The position numbers were made by a program, and so were the translations under genes. From CAVYGM01 sp963768025 (GTDB lineage Bacteria > Bacteroidota > Bacteroidia > Cytophagales > Spirosomataceae): a DNA stretch of 64,000 bases. Below the pieces are notes generated by a model. The model was not told the DNA's origin. It searched no databases and saw only the letters and a program-made list of their open reading frames with translations. Each line of letters begins with the position of its first letter. The stretch's first letter is position 1. Below are positions 37,618-46,751 of the stretch, in pieces. The stretch is taken from positions 1-64,000 of the forward strand of contig CAVYGM010000009.1 of the NCBI GenBank assembly GCA_963768025.1. Direction: 5' to 3'.

Positions 37618-38475
37618 ATGTGCAAGTTTTTCCAAAAAATTAGTCTCTTTAGTATGGTAGTAAGCCTCGTAGTGGGTACGGTCCAGGCGCAGATCCAGAC
37701 TCCTCAGGCCAGTCCGGCGGCTACGATTACCCAGACGATCGGCCTGGGAAAGGCTACCCTAGAATACAGCCGCCCGGCCCTGAAAGGCCGTAAAATGTTT
37801 GGTACGCAGGTACCTTATGGCAAGGTATGGCGCACGGGTGCCAACAAAATTACCAACCTGGTACTGTCAGAAGAAATGACGATCGGCGGCCAGAAAGTAC
37901 CCGCCGGGGCTTATGGGCTGTTTACCATCCCTGCCATCGGCGACTGGACCATCATTCTGAGCAAGGATGCCAATATGTGGGGAGCGTATGAGTACAGCGA
38001 CAAAAACGACGTGGTACGTTTCACCGCAAAATCGCAAAAATTGGCCAAAGCGCAGGAGCATTTTACCATTGAGTTTACGGACTTTACCCCCAGTGAAGCG
38101 AGCGTAGCCATCAGCTGGGAGAATACCCTGGTGAAGTTTCCAATCAAGAACGACGCCGATGCCAAGATCATGGCTGAGATCGAGAAGAAAATGTCCGCCT
38201 CGGAAATCAGCATAGCCACCTACTCGGCCGCTGCCAACTACTATTACGATACCAACCGCGACCTGAAAAAAGCCTACGAGTGGGCCAACAAGGTGGTAGA
38301 CAACGACCAGAAGTTTTGGACTTACTACCTGCGTGGCAAAATAGCCGCCAAGATCGGACAGTGCGACGTAGCTGTGGCGGATGCTACCAAAGGCCTGGCC
38401 CTAGCCAAAGAAGCCGGGGATGATTCGTATATCCTGAATCACCAAAAGGTGCTAAACGAGTGTAAGGGAAAATAA
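37618..38475 (+). CDS. DUF2911 domain secreted protein
   Basis: 285 residues. Signal peptide with a Cys at residue 2 (MCKFFQKISLFSMVV, cleavage after VQA). Then the DUF2911 pattern: TLEYSRPALKGRKMFGTQVPYGKVWRTGANKIT, and VPAGAYGLFTIP. The last 90 residues form TPR-like helices (YYYDTNRDLKKAYEWANKVV). Common in Bacteroidota; function unknown. Confidence 0.88.
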   Translation: MCKFFQKISLFSMVVSLVVGTVQAQIQTPQASPAATITQTIGLGKATLEYSRPALKGRKMFGTQVPYGKVWRTGANKITNLVLSEEMTIGGQKVPAGAYGLFTIPAIGDWTIILSKDANMWGAYEYSDKNDVVRFTAKSQKLAKAQEHFTIEFTDFTPSEASVAISWENTLVKFPIKNDADAKIMAEIEKKMSASEISIATYSAAANYYYDTNRDLKKAYEWANKVVDNDQKFWTYYLRGKIAAKIGQCDVAVADATKGLALAKEAGDDSYILNHQKVLNECKGK

Positions 38476-38530
38476 AAAGAAAAAACAGCAGGGGAGGCAT
38501 GGGTAGTATTGATATAGTATAATTTTATAT

Positions 38531-38565
38531 ATAAGTTTGTGTTATATGATATACACAAATCTTAT
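38531..38565. promoter_or_regulatory. Inverted repeat ahead of the DoxX-like gene
   Basis: ATAAG-TTTGTGT (38531-38542) mirrored by ACACAAA (38553-38559) and CTTAT (38561-38565), about 20 bp before the gene start. Possible operator or leader hairpin. Confidence 0.35.
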
Positions 38566-38585
38566 ACCTAAAATGATCCCCGCCC

Positions 38586-39320
38586 ATGACTCCCTTGCCA
38601 AAAAAAATCATGTACTGCCTGGTAGCAGGCTTAACCGTAGCTGCCTTATTACTCGTGCTTGGAAATAGTGGCACCCTACCCTGGTTTCCGCCCATCCTGG
38701 TGTTTTCACTAGTGGGAATTACTGTATTGACTTCGCTCGTTTATCCGTATGTATGGCAGTACCAGGAAAGGCGTAAGCACATTGATTCTCAAAGCCATTA
38801 CTCTCTTCTACTCGGGATTGTCCGGTATAGCGTAGCCTTCAATATTGCCAGTTTTGGCTGGAAGAAGATCTTCGGATTACAGTTCCTGGTTCCGCCAGAG
38901 ATTGCAAGCCAACCCATGAACCAGCAACTAGGAGAGGTACTTACGTGGTACTACTTTGGCTACTCAGAAGCATTTGGTTTACTAATCGCGATCACTCAAA
39001 TTGCAGGAGCCTATTTTCTACTTTTCCGTAAGACATTTTTACTGAGTTGTGTGGTGCTTTTTGCTTTGATGTTGAATATTGCCTTGGTGGATATTTTTTA
39101 TCAAATGAACGCGGGTGCCTTGACTCAGGCTGTCGTACTTACCTTGGGATTATTTTTTCTGCTAATGACGGAACACCAGAAACTGCTGGAAATTTTTTTC
39201 AGACTGGAACCGGCAGTACCCTCTTATCCATTCAAAAATTATTTGGTAAAACACGCAATGAGATTGTCCGCCATCGTACTTTCGCTATTGTTTGTTTATT
39301 ATGTAGCAAGGGTATTCTAG
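38586..39320 (+). CDS. DoxX-like integral membrane protein
   Basis: 244 residues with about seven predicted membrane segments. SVAFNIASFGWKKIFGLQF and the YFGYSEAFGLLIAITQIAGAYFLLFRK region match the DoxX-like pattern. No redox cysteines typical of thiosulfate:quinone oxidoreductase are seen. Function unknown. The next gene starts 31 bp later on the same strand. Confidence 0.75.
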   Translation: MTPLPKKIMYCLVAGLTVAALLLVLGNSGTLPWFPPILVFSLVGITVLTSLVYPYVWQYQERRKHIDSQSHYSLLLGIVRYSVAFNIASFGWKKIFGLQFLVPPEIASQPMNQQLGEVLTWYYFGYSEAFGLLIAITQIAGAYFLLFRKTFLLSCVVLFALMLNIALVDIFYQMNAGALTQAVVLTLGLFFLLMTEHQKLLEIFFRLEPAVPSYPFKNYLVKHAMRLSAIVLSLLFVYYVARVF

Positions 39321-39351
39321 CCGCTGTTACTCCATCACATTTTGACTTATC

Positions 39352-40453
39352 ATGTGTAGAGGATTATCCGGAACCTGGTCATTAGTGGGGATACTCCTGC
39401 TGTCCCATTCGGTCTTTGCCCAATGGAAAATCCTGAAACTGGACACTCAGGCCAGTTTTCGAGCGGTACACGCCCCTCATCCCAACATCTGCTGGATCGG
39501 CGGAAGCGGCGGTACTGTGCTGCGCACCACCGATGGGGGCGAGGTATGGGACATCATGAAAGTACATGACGCTGATTCGTTGGACTTCCGGGGAATCTAT
39601 GGCTTTGACCGCGAAACGGCCGTAGCCATGAGTGCGGGCCCGGCCGAGCAGGGCAAGGCTCGCCTCTACCGTACCGAAAACGGGGGCGACTCCTGGGAAC
39701 TCGTATACCAAACATCCCAAAGGGGGGTGTTTCTGGACGGAATGTCGTTTTGGAATAGCAAGGAGGGTATCTGCTTTGGTGATCCGGTAGACGGTCGGTT
39801 TTTTATCCTCACTACTCAAGATGGTGGCCGTACCTGGCAGGAACTTCCGTTGGACAAACGCCCCACGGCGCTGGAAAAAGAAGCAGCTTTTGCGGCCAGC
39901 AATAGTTCGTTGCTAACCGTCGGGAAAAAGCAGGCCTTCATCGGTACAGGAGGAGCCGGTAAGGCGCGGGTACTACGCTCAGAAGACAATGGTCAGACCT
40001 GGCAGGTATCCGAAACCCCGCTTCCTGCGGGACCAACAAGCGGGATTTTTGGCCTGCAATTCTGGTCCAACAAGCACGGCATTGCCGTAGGAGGCGATTA
40101 CCAGGATGTAAACAAAAAAGCCCCCAACCTACTGCTCACCCGCGACGGGGGCGTTAGTTGGGAGCTTACAGAGGGTATGTACCCCCGTTGGGCTGAAAGA
40201 AGCCGTGGGGCTGTACCACTCGCAGTTTGTCAACTACGCCGGCGGGCAGCGCCCCACCCGGCACAAGTACCGGCTGGTGGCCGTGGGTGCGTCGGGCACG
40301 GGCTATTCCACCGACTTCGGCAAAACCTGGGAGCCACTCTCCAATGACCCTTTCCATGCGGTGAGTTTCGCCGGGCCAACCGGCTTTGCCGTGGGTGGAA
40401 AAGGGCTGGTGGGTAAGTTGGAGAAATTCCCCAAGAAGCGGCGGAAGAGGTGA
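39352..40453 (+). pseudogene. YCF48/BNR-repeat beta-propeller protein, one frameshift
   Basis: Secreted beta-propeller of about 365 residues. The signal region is TWSLVGILLLSHSVFAQ. Repeats include VLRTTDGGEVWDIM, LYRTENGGDSWELV, ILTTQDGGRTWQEL, VLRSEDNGQTWQV, LLTRDGGVSWEL and GYSTDFGKTWEPL. The frame is lost near 40165-40190, in or beside a run of five C. The last repeat, GLYHSQFVNYAGG to KKRRKR, is in the next frame. Distantly like photosystem II assembly factor Ycf48 but with no photosynthetic meaning here. Confidence 0.8.
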
Positions 40454-40557
40454 AAAGTTGAGAGTACAGGAGTTAATGAGTTTAAAGTGGGAGTAGCATA
40501 AATGCTTTCATCCATGTCTGTTCTTTGAACTCATCTACTTTAAACCCATCAACTCTA
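40454..40557. repeat. Intergenic imperfect inverted repeat of GAGTT-type units
   Basis: Between convergent genes. The left arm about 40455-40498 (GAGTTAATGAGTTTAAAGTG) is mirrored at about 40525-40562 as an imperfect reverse complement (ACTTTAAACCCATCAACTC). Same design as 46565. May serve both genes as a terminator. Confidence 0.5.
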
Positions 40558-41565
40558 CTAGATTCTTTCAATCAACTCCTTCACCTTCCTGACTTCCCGG
40601 CCTGACAGATGGTCGGCGATGGCGGCGGCGTGGTCGCGGCCATTTTCGATGAATACTTTTTCGGTAAATACCCCGGCCATCACAGTCCCGCAGAGGTACA
40701 GGCCCGGCACGTTGGTTTCGAAAGTCTCGCGGTTGTAGACGGGTACCTTGCTCACGGGGTCAAGCTCCACACCGCAGCGGGCCAGCAGATGTTCGTCGGG
40801 GATATAGCCTACCAGCAGAAACACGAAGTCGGCTGGCAGCCACTCCTGCTCCCCGGTTTGAGTGTTTTCGATCAGAATGCGGTCGGGCTCGATAGCTTTG
40901 GCCACACTGTTGAAGCGCGTCTGAATCCTGCCTTCCTTCACCCGGTTTTTTACGTCTGGAACGAGCCAGTACTTTACCGTTTTCCGGAAATCCTCTTCCT
41001 TGTGTACGATGGTGATGTTGACATCGTGGCGGTAGAGTTCCAGCGCGGCCTCCACGGCCGAGTTGGATCCGCCCACTAGAACCACATTGGTGTAGGAATA
41101 CTTGAAAGGCTCGTCGTAGTAGTGCGACACGTGCGGCAGGTCTTCGCCCGGAATGTGCAGTAGTCGGGGAATGTCAAAATAGCCCGTAGCCAGCACCACA
41201 TTTTTGGCATGGTAGGTTTCTCCGGTAATCGTGTAGACAATAAAAGTATCGTCATCCTGTTTCTCGGTCCGATCTACTTCTATGAAAAGCTTGAAATTAA
41301 GATGATAGTAACCGGCTACCTTACGGTAGTACTGCAGGGCTTCGTCGCGGTTGGCCTTCACGCCCGAAATAGGGAAGGGAATACCCCCGATTTCTATGTT
41401 CTCGGCGGTGGAGAAAAACCGCATCCGCTTCGGGTATCGCCGGATGGATTCCGTCACGCTGCCTTTTTCCAATATCAGGTGATCCAGCCCGGCCTTGCTG
41501 GCCTCTATGCCCATGGCCAGCCCGCAGGGGCCGCCTCCTATGATGATTACGTCGTATAGATGCAT
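40558..41565 (-). CDS. ypdA: YpdA-type bacillithiol disulfide reductase (FAD/NAD(P) oxidoreductase)
   Basis: 335 residues. FAD site VIIIGGGPCGLAMGIEA at the N-terminus; NAD(P)-binding site VLVGGSNSAVEAALELYRH near residue 165; C-terminal GLYLCGTVMAGVFTEKVFIENGRDHA. No CxxC redox pair, as expected for YpdA as opposed to thioredoxin reductase. The family reduces oxidised bacillithiol. Thiol synthesis genes are not in view, so the substrate is inferred. Confidence 0.85.
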   Translation of the reverse strand: MHLYDVIIIGGGPCGLAMGIEASKAGLDHLILEKGSVTESIRRYPKRMRFFSTAENIEIGGIPFPISGVKANRDEALQYYRKVAGYYHLNFKLFIEVDRTEKQDDDTFIVYTITGETYHAKNVVLATGYFDIPRLLHIPGEDLPHVSHYYDEPFKYSYTNVVLVGGSNSAVEAALELYRHDVNITIVHKEEDFRKTVKYWLVPDVKNRVKEGRIQTRFNSVAKAIEPDRILIENTQTGEQEWLPADFVFLLVGYIPDEHLLARCGVELDPVSKVPVYNRETFETNVPGLYLCGTVMAGVFTEKVFIENGRDHAAAIADHLSGREVRKVKELIERI

Positions 41566-41673
41566 ATGATTGATTCCAAATTCCTCCTATCCAACACCCT
41601 GTATCAAGGAATGGTTTCTGAACTTTGCGCCAAAAATAGCTGTTTGTAAGGCGTATTGCTAATCTAGTGTCGT

Positions 41674-42726
41674 TTGTTGTCCAGCGTGTTACATCCCGGA
41701 AGTTCTTTCGTAAAGCGCCTCAATGCCTGGGGACGTGGCGGTGTCCCGTTTGTGTTTCTGGTTGATTTTTTGGGAAAAGAGCCTAGTGCCTGGCGCATGG
41801 CAGACGCCGATCCGGCGGAAGTGCGTTACGATCTGAACGGCATTACCAATGAAATTGCCAATCAGCCCGTCGCCTGCGTTACCCCCTTACTATTTCCAGA
41901 AGTACCCCCTGACGTTGGACGAATACCGTCCCCGATTTGACCTGGTGGTGCAGAATATCAAACGGGGCAATTCCTTTCTGGTGAACCTATCGGCCCCCAC
42001 GCCTGTATCGTACCAACCTTTCGCTGGAAACCATCTACGAGCACAGCCGGGCGCCCTACCGTTTCTGGCTCAAAGATCGGTTTGTGTGTTTTTCACCGGA
42101 AATATTCGTCCGGATTCGGGGAAACCGGATTTCGTCCTACCCCATGAAAGGGACTATCTCCGCGGACATTCCCGACGCCGAGCGGGTGATCCTGGCCGAT
42201 GCCAAAGAGGCCGCCGAACACGCCACCATCGTGGACCTGATCCGCAACGACCTGAGTACGGTAGCCGAAAAGGTATGGGTGGAACGCTACCGCTACCTTG
42301 ATCATGTCCAAACGCATCAGAGTACCCTGTTGCAGGTCAGTTCCGAAATTGCGGGGCGGCTACCTGCTACGTTCGACGGCGCTTACGGGGATTTATTGGC
42401 AAAATTGCTACCCGCCGGTTCCATCAGCGGAGCGCCCAAGCCATCTACTCTCAAAATTATACAGGAAGCCGAAGGGCTACGAGCGGGGCTATTATACGGG
42501 TATCATGGGGTGCTTCGATGGTGAAAATTTTGAGAGTGCCGTGCTGATCCGCTACATCGAACAGCAGGCCAACGGACTGGTGTTCAAGAGCGGCGGGGGC
42601 ATTACTGCCCGCAGCACCGCCGAAGCCGAGTACCAGGAATTGATTGATAAAGTATACCTACCCTTTGCGAATGACCCCTCCGCCACTTTGTTTCGAGACG
42701 ATCTGCGTGCAGCAGCGTCAGTTTAG
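41674..42726 (+). pseudogene. pabB: Aminodeoxychorismate synthase component I, three frameshifts
   Basis: Makes 4-amino-4-deoxychorismate for folate. Pieces in three frames in order: FVFLVDFLGKEPSAW (from 41674), YRPRFDLVVQNIKRGNSFLVNLS (about 41880-42005), then VCFSPEIFVRIRG, SYPMKGTIS, TIVDLIRNDLS, GSISGAPKPSTLKIIQ (to about 42485), and RGYYTGIMGCFDG, LVFKSGGGITA to the stop at 42726. The Lys of PMKGT marks PabB rather than anthranilate synthase. Breaks near 41870, 42010 and 42485 each fit a single-base indel. About 350 residues when joined, on the short side. The following aminotransferase overlaps its end. Confidence 0.85.
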
Positions 42727-43284
42727 CGCGCTACTGCCCTACCACGAAGCACGCCTTACCCGCACCCGTGCGGCCCTTATGGCGAGCCTTTGACCCGATT
42801 GATTTACAGGATTTACTGCATATCCCTGCCTTTGTCGGTCCGGAAAAATACAAATGCCGGGTTACCTATGGAGGCAAGATAGAAACCATAGAATGGGAAA
42901 GGTACCTGCCACGAACCATCCAAAGCCTCCGCTTGGTAGAACACAACTCCATAGACTACGCCTTTAAATACAAAAACCGTGACGCCCTCAATACCCTTCA
43001 CGCCCAACGCGGCCATTGCGACGATGTGCTAATTGTGAAAAACGGGCTGATCACCGATACCTCCTACGCCAATGTGGCTTTTTCTGACGGTACAGCCTGG
43101 TACACGCCGGAGCATACCCTTACTACCCGGTACGCAGCGGGCTTTTTTGCTGAACGAAGGGGTACTTATTCCAAAAGAAATTAGAGTAGGTGATTTGTCC
43201 CAGTACAGGGCTGTGAAGTTATTTAATGCGATGGTAGGGTGGGGGGAAGGGGTAGCGCTGGAGATGGGGTGTGTTGTCGTATAG
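42671..43284 (+). pseudogene. pabC: Class IV aminotransferase-fold protein, probable aminodeoxychorismate lyase, two frameshifts
   Basis: Starts at ATG 42671 inside the end of pabB. The frame runs as MTPPPLCFETICVQQRQFS to about 42780, then a second frame (FDPIDLQDLLHIPAFVGPEKYKCRVTYGG, NSIDYAFKYKNRDALN, DVLIVKNGLITDTSYANVAF) to about 43125, then a third (LLPGTQRAFLLNEGVLIPKEI) to 43284. Lys in FKYKNR is the likely PLP lysine. Position after pabB supports PabC, which releases 4-aminobenzoate. About 205 residues, small for the family. Confidence 0.78.
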
Positions 43285-43288
43285 AAGT

Positions 43289-43687
43289 TCAGGCCTCTAT
43301 CAGTTGAATCTGCGGAGTGTATAATTTGAAGTTTTTGTCCGCTGAAATGATGGGCATACCTTCGGCCATAGCTGTGGCGATGAGCAGGCGGTCAAAAGGG
43401 TCGCGATGATCAGAGAAAAGCGGAACTTGTTCGTAAGCTGCTATGTGTTCAGTTTTGATGGGCAGTAAATTGAATCCGTCCTGGACCAGCTGCCGAACAA
43501 TGTTGTGGGTTGACCAAGTCAGTTCATCAAGTTTGCCAATCTTTTGTTTGATTGCGATTTCATACAAACAAACGTGCGGAATAAGCACATCATTAGTAGG
43601 ATCGGTCAGTAAGGTTCGGATCTTATCGCTCAGCGATTCATCAAGTAGTAGCCTGATAAGGATCTGGGTATCAATAATGAACTGCAT
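43289..43687 (-). CDS. VapC-type PIN-domain toxin
   Basis: 132 residues. Acidic PIN residues in FIIDTQILIRLLLDE, CLYEIAIKQKIGK, SDHRDPFDRLLIATAMAEGMPIISAD. The type II toxin is a probable RNase. It overlaps the antitoxin stop by 1 bp. The stop lies 5 bp from that of the convergent pabC. Confidence 0.9.
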   Translation of the reverse strand: MQFIIDTQILIRLLLDESLSDKIRTLLTDPTNDVLIPHVCLYEIAIKQKIGKLDELTWSTHNIVRQLVQDGFNLLPIKTEHIAAYEQVPLFSDHRDPFDRLLIATAMAEGMPIISADKNFKLYTPQIQLIEA

Positions 43688-43908
43688 TACATGTAATCCT
43701 TCAAATCGTCTAAGGGTTCATTGAAATCATCAGGAATGCTTCCACCTAAATGGCGCAGACCACCGAGTTTACGTTTTTTCTTTGTGTCAGAAAGTCCTAC
43801 TTCCTCACTCAAAAAAGTCACCAGTACCTCTGCCTTTTCTACATTCGGCGCAGGTTCAAGCAGGGTGAGGGTGCCGTTTTCATAAATTCCTTTTATTGAA
43901 GTATACAT
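43687..43908 (-). CDS. Antitoxin of the PIN toxin, DUF104/DUF2281-like
   Basis: About 73 residues from the ATG at 43908. N-terminal MYTSIKGIYENGTLTLLEP is the short beta-strand pattern common in VapB-like antitoxins of the AF2212/DUF2281 groups; the C-terminus is acidic (DDFNEPLDDLKDYM), likely wrapping the toxin. Toxin and antitoxin overlap by 1 bp. Confidence 0.82.
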   Translation of the reverse strand: MYTSIKGIYENGTLTLLEPAPNVEKAEVLVTFLSEEVGLSDTKKKRKLGGLRHLGGSIPDDFNEPLDDLKDYM

Positions 43909-44056
43909 GAGTTTTGTCTGTTTATAAAGCAAGTTATTCATTTTGAACTATATAAAAAAGCCGGTTCAGGCAAACGAAGCAGAACGGCTTCTCACATGAC
44001 ATCTATCCAAAAGTTTGTACCTTGCAAGCTGATCCGAAACAGAGGAAACACCCCCC

Positions 44057-46564
44057 ATGCTCGAACAGAATTCCCTTCCCTTTGAAGAAGAAACCACGGT
44101 TTTTGCTGATTTGATCCTGCCCGTACCCATCCCGAAGCTGTTTACCTACCGGGTAGCACGGGTGATGAGCGGAGCTATCAAAGTGGGAGCGAGGGTAATC
44201 GTGCAGTTCGGGAAAAACCGGGTAATCACGGCCGTAGTGGCCAATTTGCACAGCACGCCCCCCTCTAATTACCAGGCCAAATACATCCTCGAACTGCTCG
44301 ACGATGAGCCTCTGGTCATGGCTAGTCAGCTGGAACTCTTCCGCTGGATGGCCGAGTATTACCTCTGCAACATCGGGGAAGTCATGAACGTGGCGCTGCC
44401 GTCGGGGCTCAAAATCACGAGCCAGTCGAAAGTGCAGTACAATCCCGACTTTGACTACGACCAGCTACTGACTGAAGACGAACAAGTGCTGCTGGAAGAA
44501 ATCAAGAAACATCAGGCCCTGTCGTACGACGAGGTGGCCCGGCTGGTGGAGGGCCAAAACGTCACGGCGGTGATCAAGTCGCTGGTGGGGAAGCGGGCGG
44601 TGATTCTTTTTGAACAGGTCAAGGAAAAATACAAACCGAAGATCGCCCGAAAAGTACGCCTTGCGCCCGCCTATGCTTCCGGTGCAGCCGTGATGGAGCT
44701 GGTGCGAAAGCTGGAAAAGCAAACCAAACAGCAGGAAGTACTGCTGCGCTACCTGAGCTACGTACCCGTGCAGAATAATGCTGACTTGAACCAGAAGGGG
44801 CTGGACAAATCTATTTTTACCCAGGAAGAGGACTCGCTGAGCTCGTCGCTGAGTACCCTGATAAAGAATGGAATCTTTGAGCAATTCGAAATTACGGTAT
44901 CACGCTTTGCGGATTTGCCGGATACTCCGAATGTCGAGATCAACCTCAGCGTGAGCCAGCAGAAAGCCTCCGAACAGATTCAGCGGCACTTTCAGGACAA
45001 GGAAGTGGTGCTGCTGCACGGGATTACGGGAAGCGGCAAAACCGAAGTATACATTCACCTCATCAAGCAAGCCCTCGAAAGCGGTACTCAGGTGCTGTTC
45101 CTGTTGCCCGAGATTGCCCTCACCACCCAGATCGTGGTGCGGCTGCGCAAGGTGTTTGGTGACGAAATGGGCATTTACCATTCCAAATTTTCGGACAACG
45201 AGCGCGTGGAGGTATGGAAAGGCATCATTGAGGGCAAGTTCCAGTTTGTGGTAGGCGTGCGGTCGGCAGTATTTTTGCCCTTTACCAATCTGGGGCTGAT
45301 CATTGTAGACGAGGAGCACGAAACATCCTACAAGCAGTTCGATCCCGCCCCGCGCTACCACGCCCGCGACGTGGCCGTGGTGATGGCCTACATGCACCAC
45401 GGCAAGGTACTGCTGGGCTCGGCCACACCTTCGCTCGAAAGCTACCACCACGCCCAAACCGGCCGCTACGGACTGGTGGAAATGACCGAACGCTTCGGAG
45501 AAGCCGCCATGCCGGAGTTTATGCTGGTGGACATCAAGCTGGAGAAAAAACAGCGAAAGATGAAAAACGAGTTTTCGTCGGTGATGCTGGATTACATGGC
45601 CTACAATCTGGAACATAACGAGCAGACGATTCTTTTCCAGAACCGGCGCGGGTACTCGCCCTACATTCAGTGCGAGGAGTGCAACTGGATCGCCGAGTGC
45701 AGCAACTGCGACGTGAGCCTAACCTACCACATGAAGGTAGCCGAGCTGCGCTGCCATTACTGCGGGCATAAGGAGCACGTGCCCAGGCTATGTCCCAACT
45801 GCGGCTCGCCCAAGGTAAAAACCATGGGCTTTGGTACCGAGAAAATCGAAGACGAACTCCACCTAATCTACCCGCAGGCGCGGGTGCAGCGCATGGATAT
45901 GGACACCACTCGGGCCAAAAACGCCTATCAACAGATTATTCAGGACTTTGAGAATGAGCAGATTGACATTCTGGTAGGTACCCAGATGATCAGCAAGGGG
46001 CTGGACTTTGGCAACGTGAGCGTGGTGGGGATCTTTGATGCCGACCGGATGATCCATTTCCCGGAGTTTAGGGCGTCGGAGCGGGCGTTTCAGATGCTGA
46101 CCCAGGTGAGCGGCCGGGCCGGACGCCGGGCGGGCAAGCCCGGCAAGGTACTCATCCAGACGCACAACCCCAACCAGCAAATCCTGCACTGGGTGATCCG
46201 GAATGATTACCGCACCATGTACGATACCGAAATCAGCGAGCGGGAACAGTACAATTACCCGCCGTTCACGCGGCTGATCAAGCTGATTGTGAAGCACGCC
46301 GACCGCGATACGTCGCAACGCGCCGCCGCCCAGCTGGCCGAAAAACTACTGGCCGAACTGGGCCATAGCCGGGTACTGGGCCCCGAGCCTCCGCTGGTAG
46401 AACGGGTCCGAAATCAGTTTTTGTTCGAGATTCTGATTAAACTTGAACGAGAAAAGATTAATTTTAAGGCCGCAAAGTCATTCATCCAGGATAAGGTCAT
46501 GGATGTTTTGACCGATAAAACCCTAAAAAACGTCAACATCGTCATAGATGTCGACTGCATGTAG
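44057..46564 (+). CDS. priA: Primosomal protein N' (replication restart helicase PriA)
   Basis: 835 residues. N-terminal DNA-binding domain (FADLILPVPIPKLFTYRV). Helicase Walker A LLHGITGSGKTEVY, DEEH box as IIVDEEHETSYKQ, zinc-binding cysteines in CEECNWIAECSNC and CHYCGHKEHVPRLCPNCG, and later VGTQMISKGLDFGNV and QVSGRAGR. Restarts stalled forks. Complete. The longer than usual 250-residue middle part (KQQEVLLRYLSYV...) is normal for Bacteroidota. Confidence 0.95.
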   Translation: MLEQNSLPFEEETTVFADLILPVPIPKLFTYRVARVMSGAIKVGARVIVQFGKNRVITAVVANLHSTPPSNYQAKYILELLDDEPLVMASQLELFRWMAEYYLCNIGEVMNVALPSGLKITSQSKVQYNPDFDYDQLLTEDEQVLLEEIKKHQALSYDEVARLVEGQNVTAVIKSLVGKRAVILFEQVKEKYKPKIARKVRLAPAYASGAAVMELVRKLEKQTKQQEVLLRYLSYVPVQNNADLNQKGLDKSIFTQEEDSLSSSLSTLIKNGIFEQFEITVSRFADLPDTPNVEINLSVSQQKASEQIQRHFQDKEVVLLHGITGSGKTEVYIHLIKQALESGTQVLFLLPEIALTTQIVVRLRKVFGDEMGIYHSKFSDNERVEVWKGIIEGKFQFVVGVRSAVFLPFTNLGLIIVDEEHETSYKQFDPAPRYHARDVAVVMAYMHHGKVLLGSATPSLESYHHAQTGRYGLVEMTERFGEAAMPEFMLVDIKLEKKQRKMKNEFSSVMLDYMAYNLEHNEQTILFQNRRGYSPYIQCEECNWIAECSNCDVSLTYHMKVAELRCHYCGHKEHVPRLCPNCGSPKVKTMGFGTEKIEDELHLIYPQARVQRMDMDTTRAKNAYQQIIQDFENEQIDILVGTQMISKGLDFGNVSVVGIFDADRMIHFPEFRASERAFQMLTQVSGRAGRRAGKPGKVLIQTHNPNQQILHWVIRNDYRTMYDTEISEREQYNYPPFTRLIKLIVKHADRDTSQRAAAQLAEKLLAELGHSRVLGPEPPLVERVRNQFLFEILIKLEREKINFKAAKSFIQDKVMDVLTDKTLKNVNIVIDVDCM

Positions 46565-46751
46565 CTTTTAATGTTGAATGAGTGATTGAGAGAATGGGTT
46601 TGGAAGTATAAAGTTAAAAGTGTGTGAGTTGAGGTGATACTACTGATTACATATTATTTCACTTCCCACTCATTGACTCCTGTACTTTTAACAATTCACT
46701 CAACTACTTATTCCAACATTCACTCAATCACTCAATCACTCATTTGATTTT
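46565..46751. repeat. Intergenic imperfect inverted repeat of TGAGTGAT-type units
   Basis: Between priA and pyk, same strand. The left arm about 46572-46640 (GAATGAGTGATTGAGAGAAT and GTTAAAAGTGTGTGAGTT). The right arm about 46655-46745 is the reverse complement in the same order (ACTTTTAACAATTCACTCAA, then CATTCACTCAATCACTCAAT). Units of 7-8 bp are repeated within the arms. May form a long hairpin. Confidence 0.55.

Noticed and set aside
41674..42726. Anthranilate synthase component I (trpE)
   Set aside because: The PMKGT motif has Lys as in PabB, and a class IV aminotransferase follows, which fits 4-aminobenzoate synthesis.
46565..46751. CRISPR array
   Set aside because: Repeated short units are only 7-8 bp, degenerate, without spacers, and arranged as an inverted repeat.
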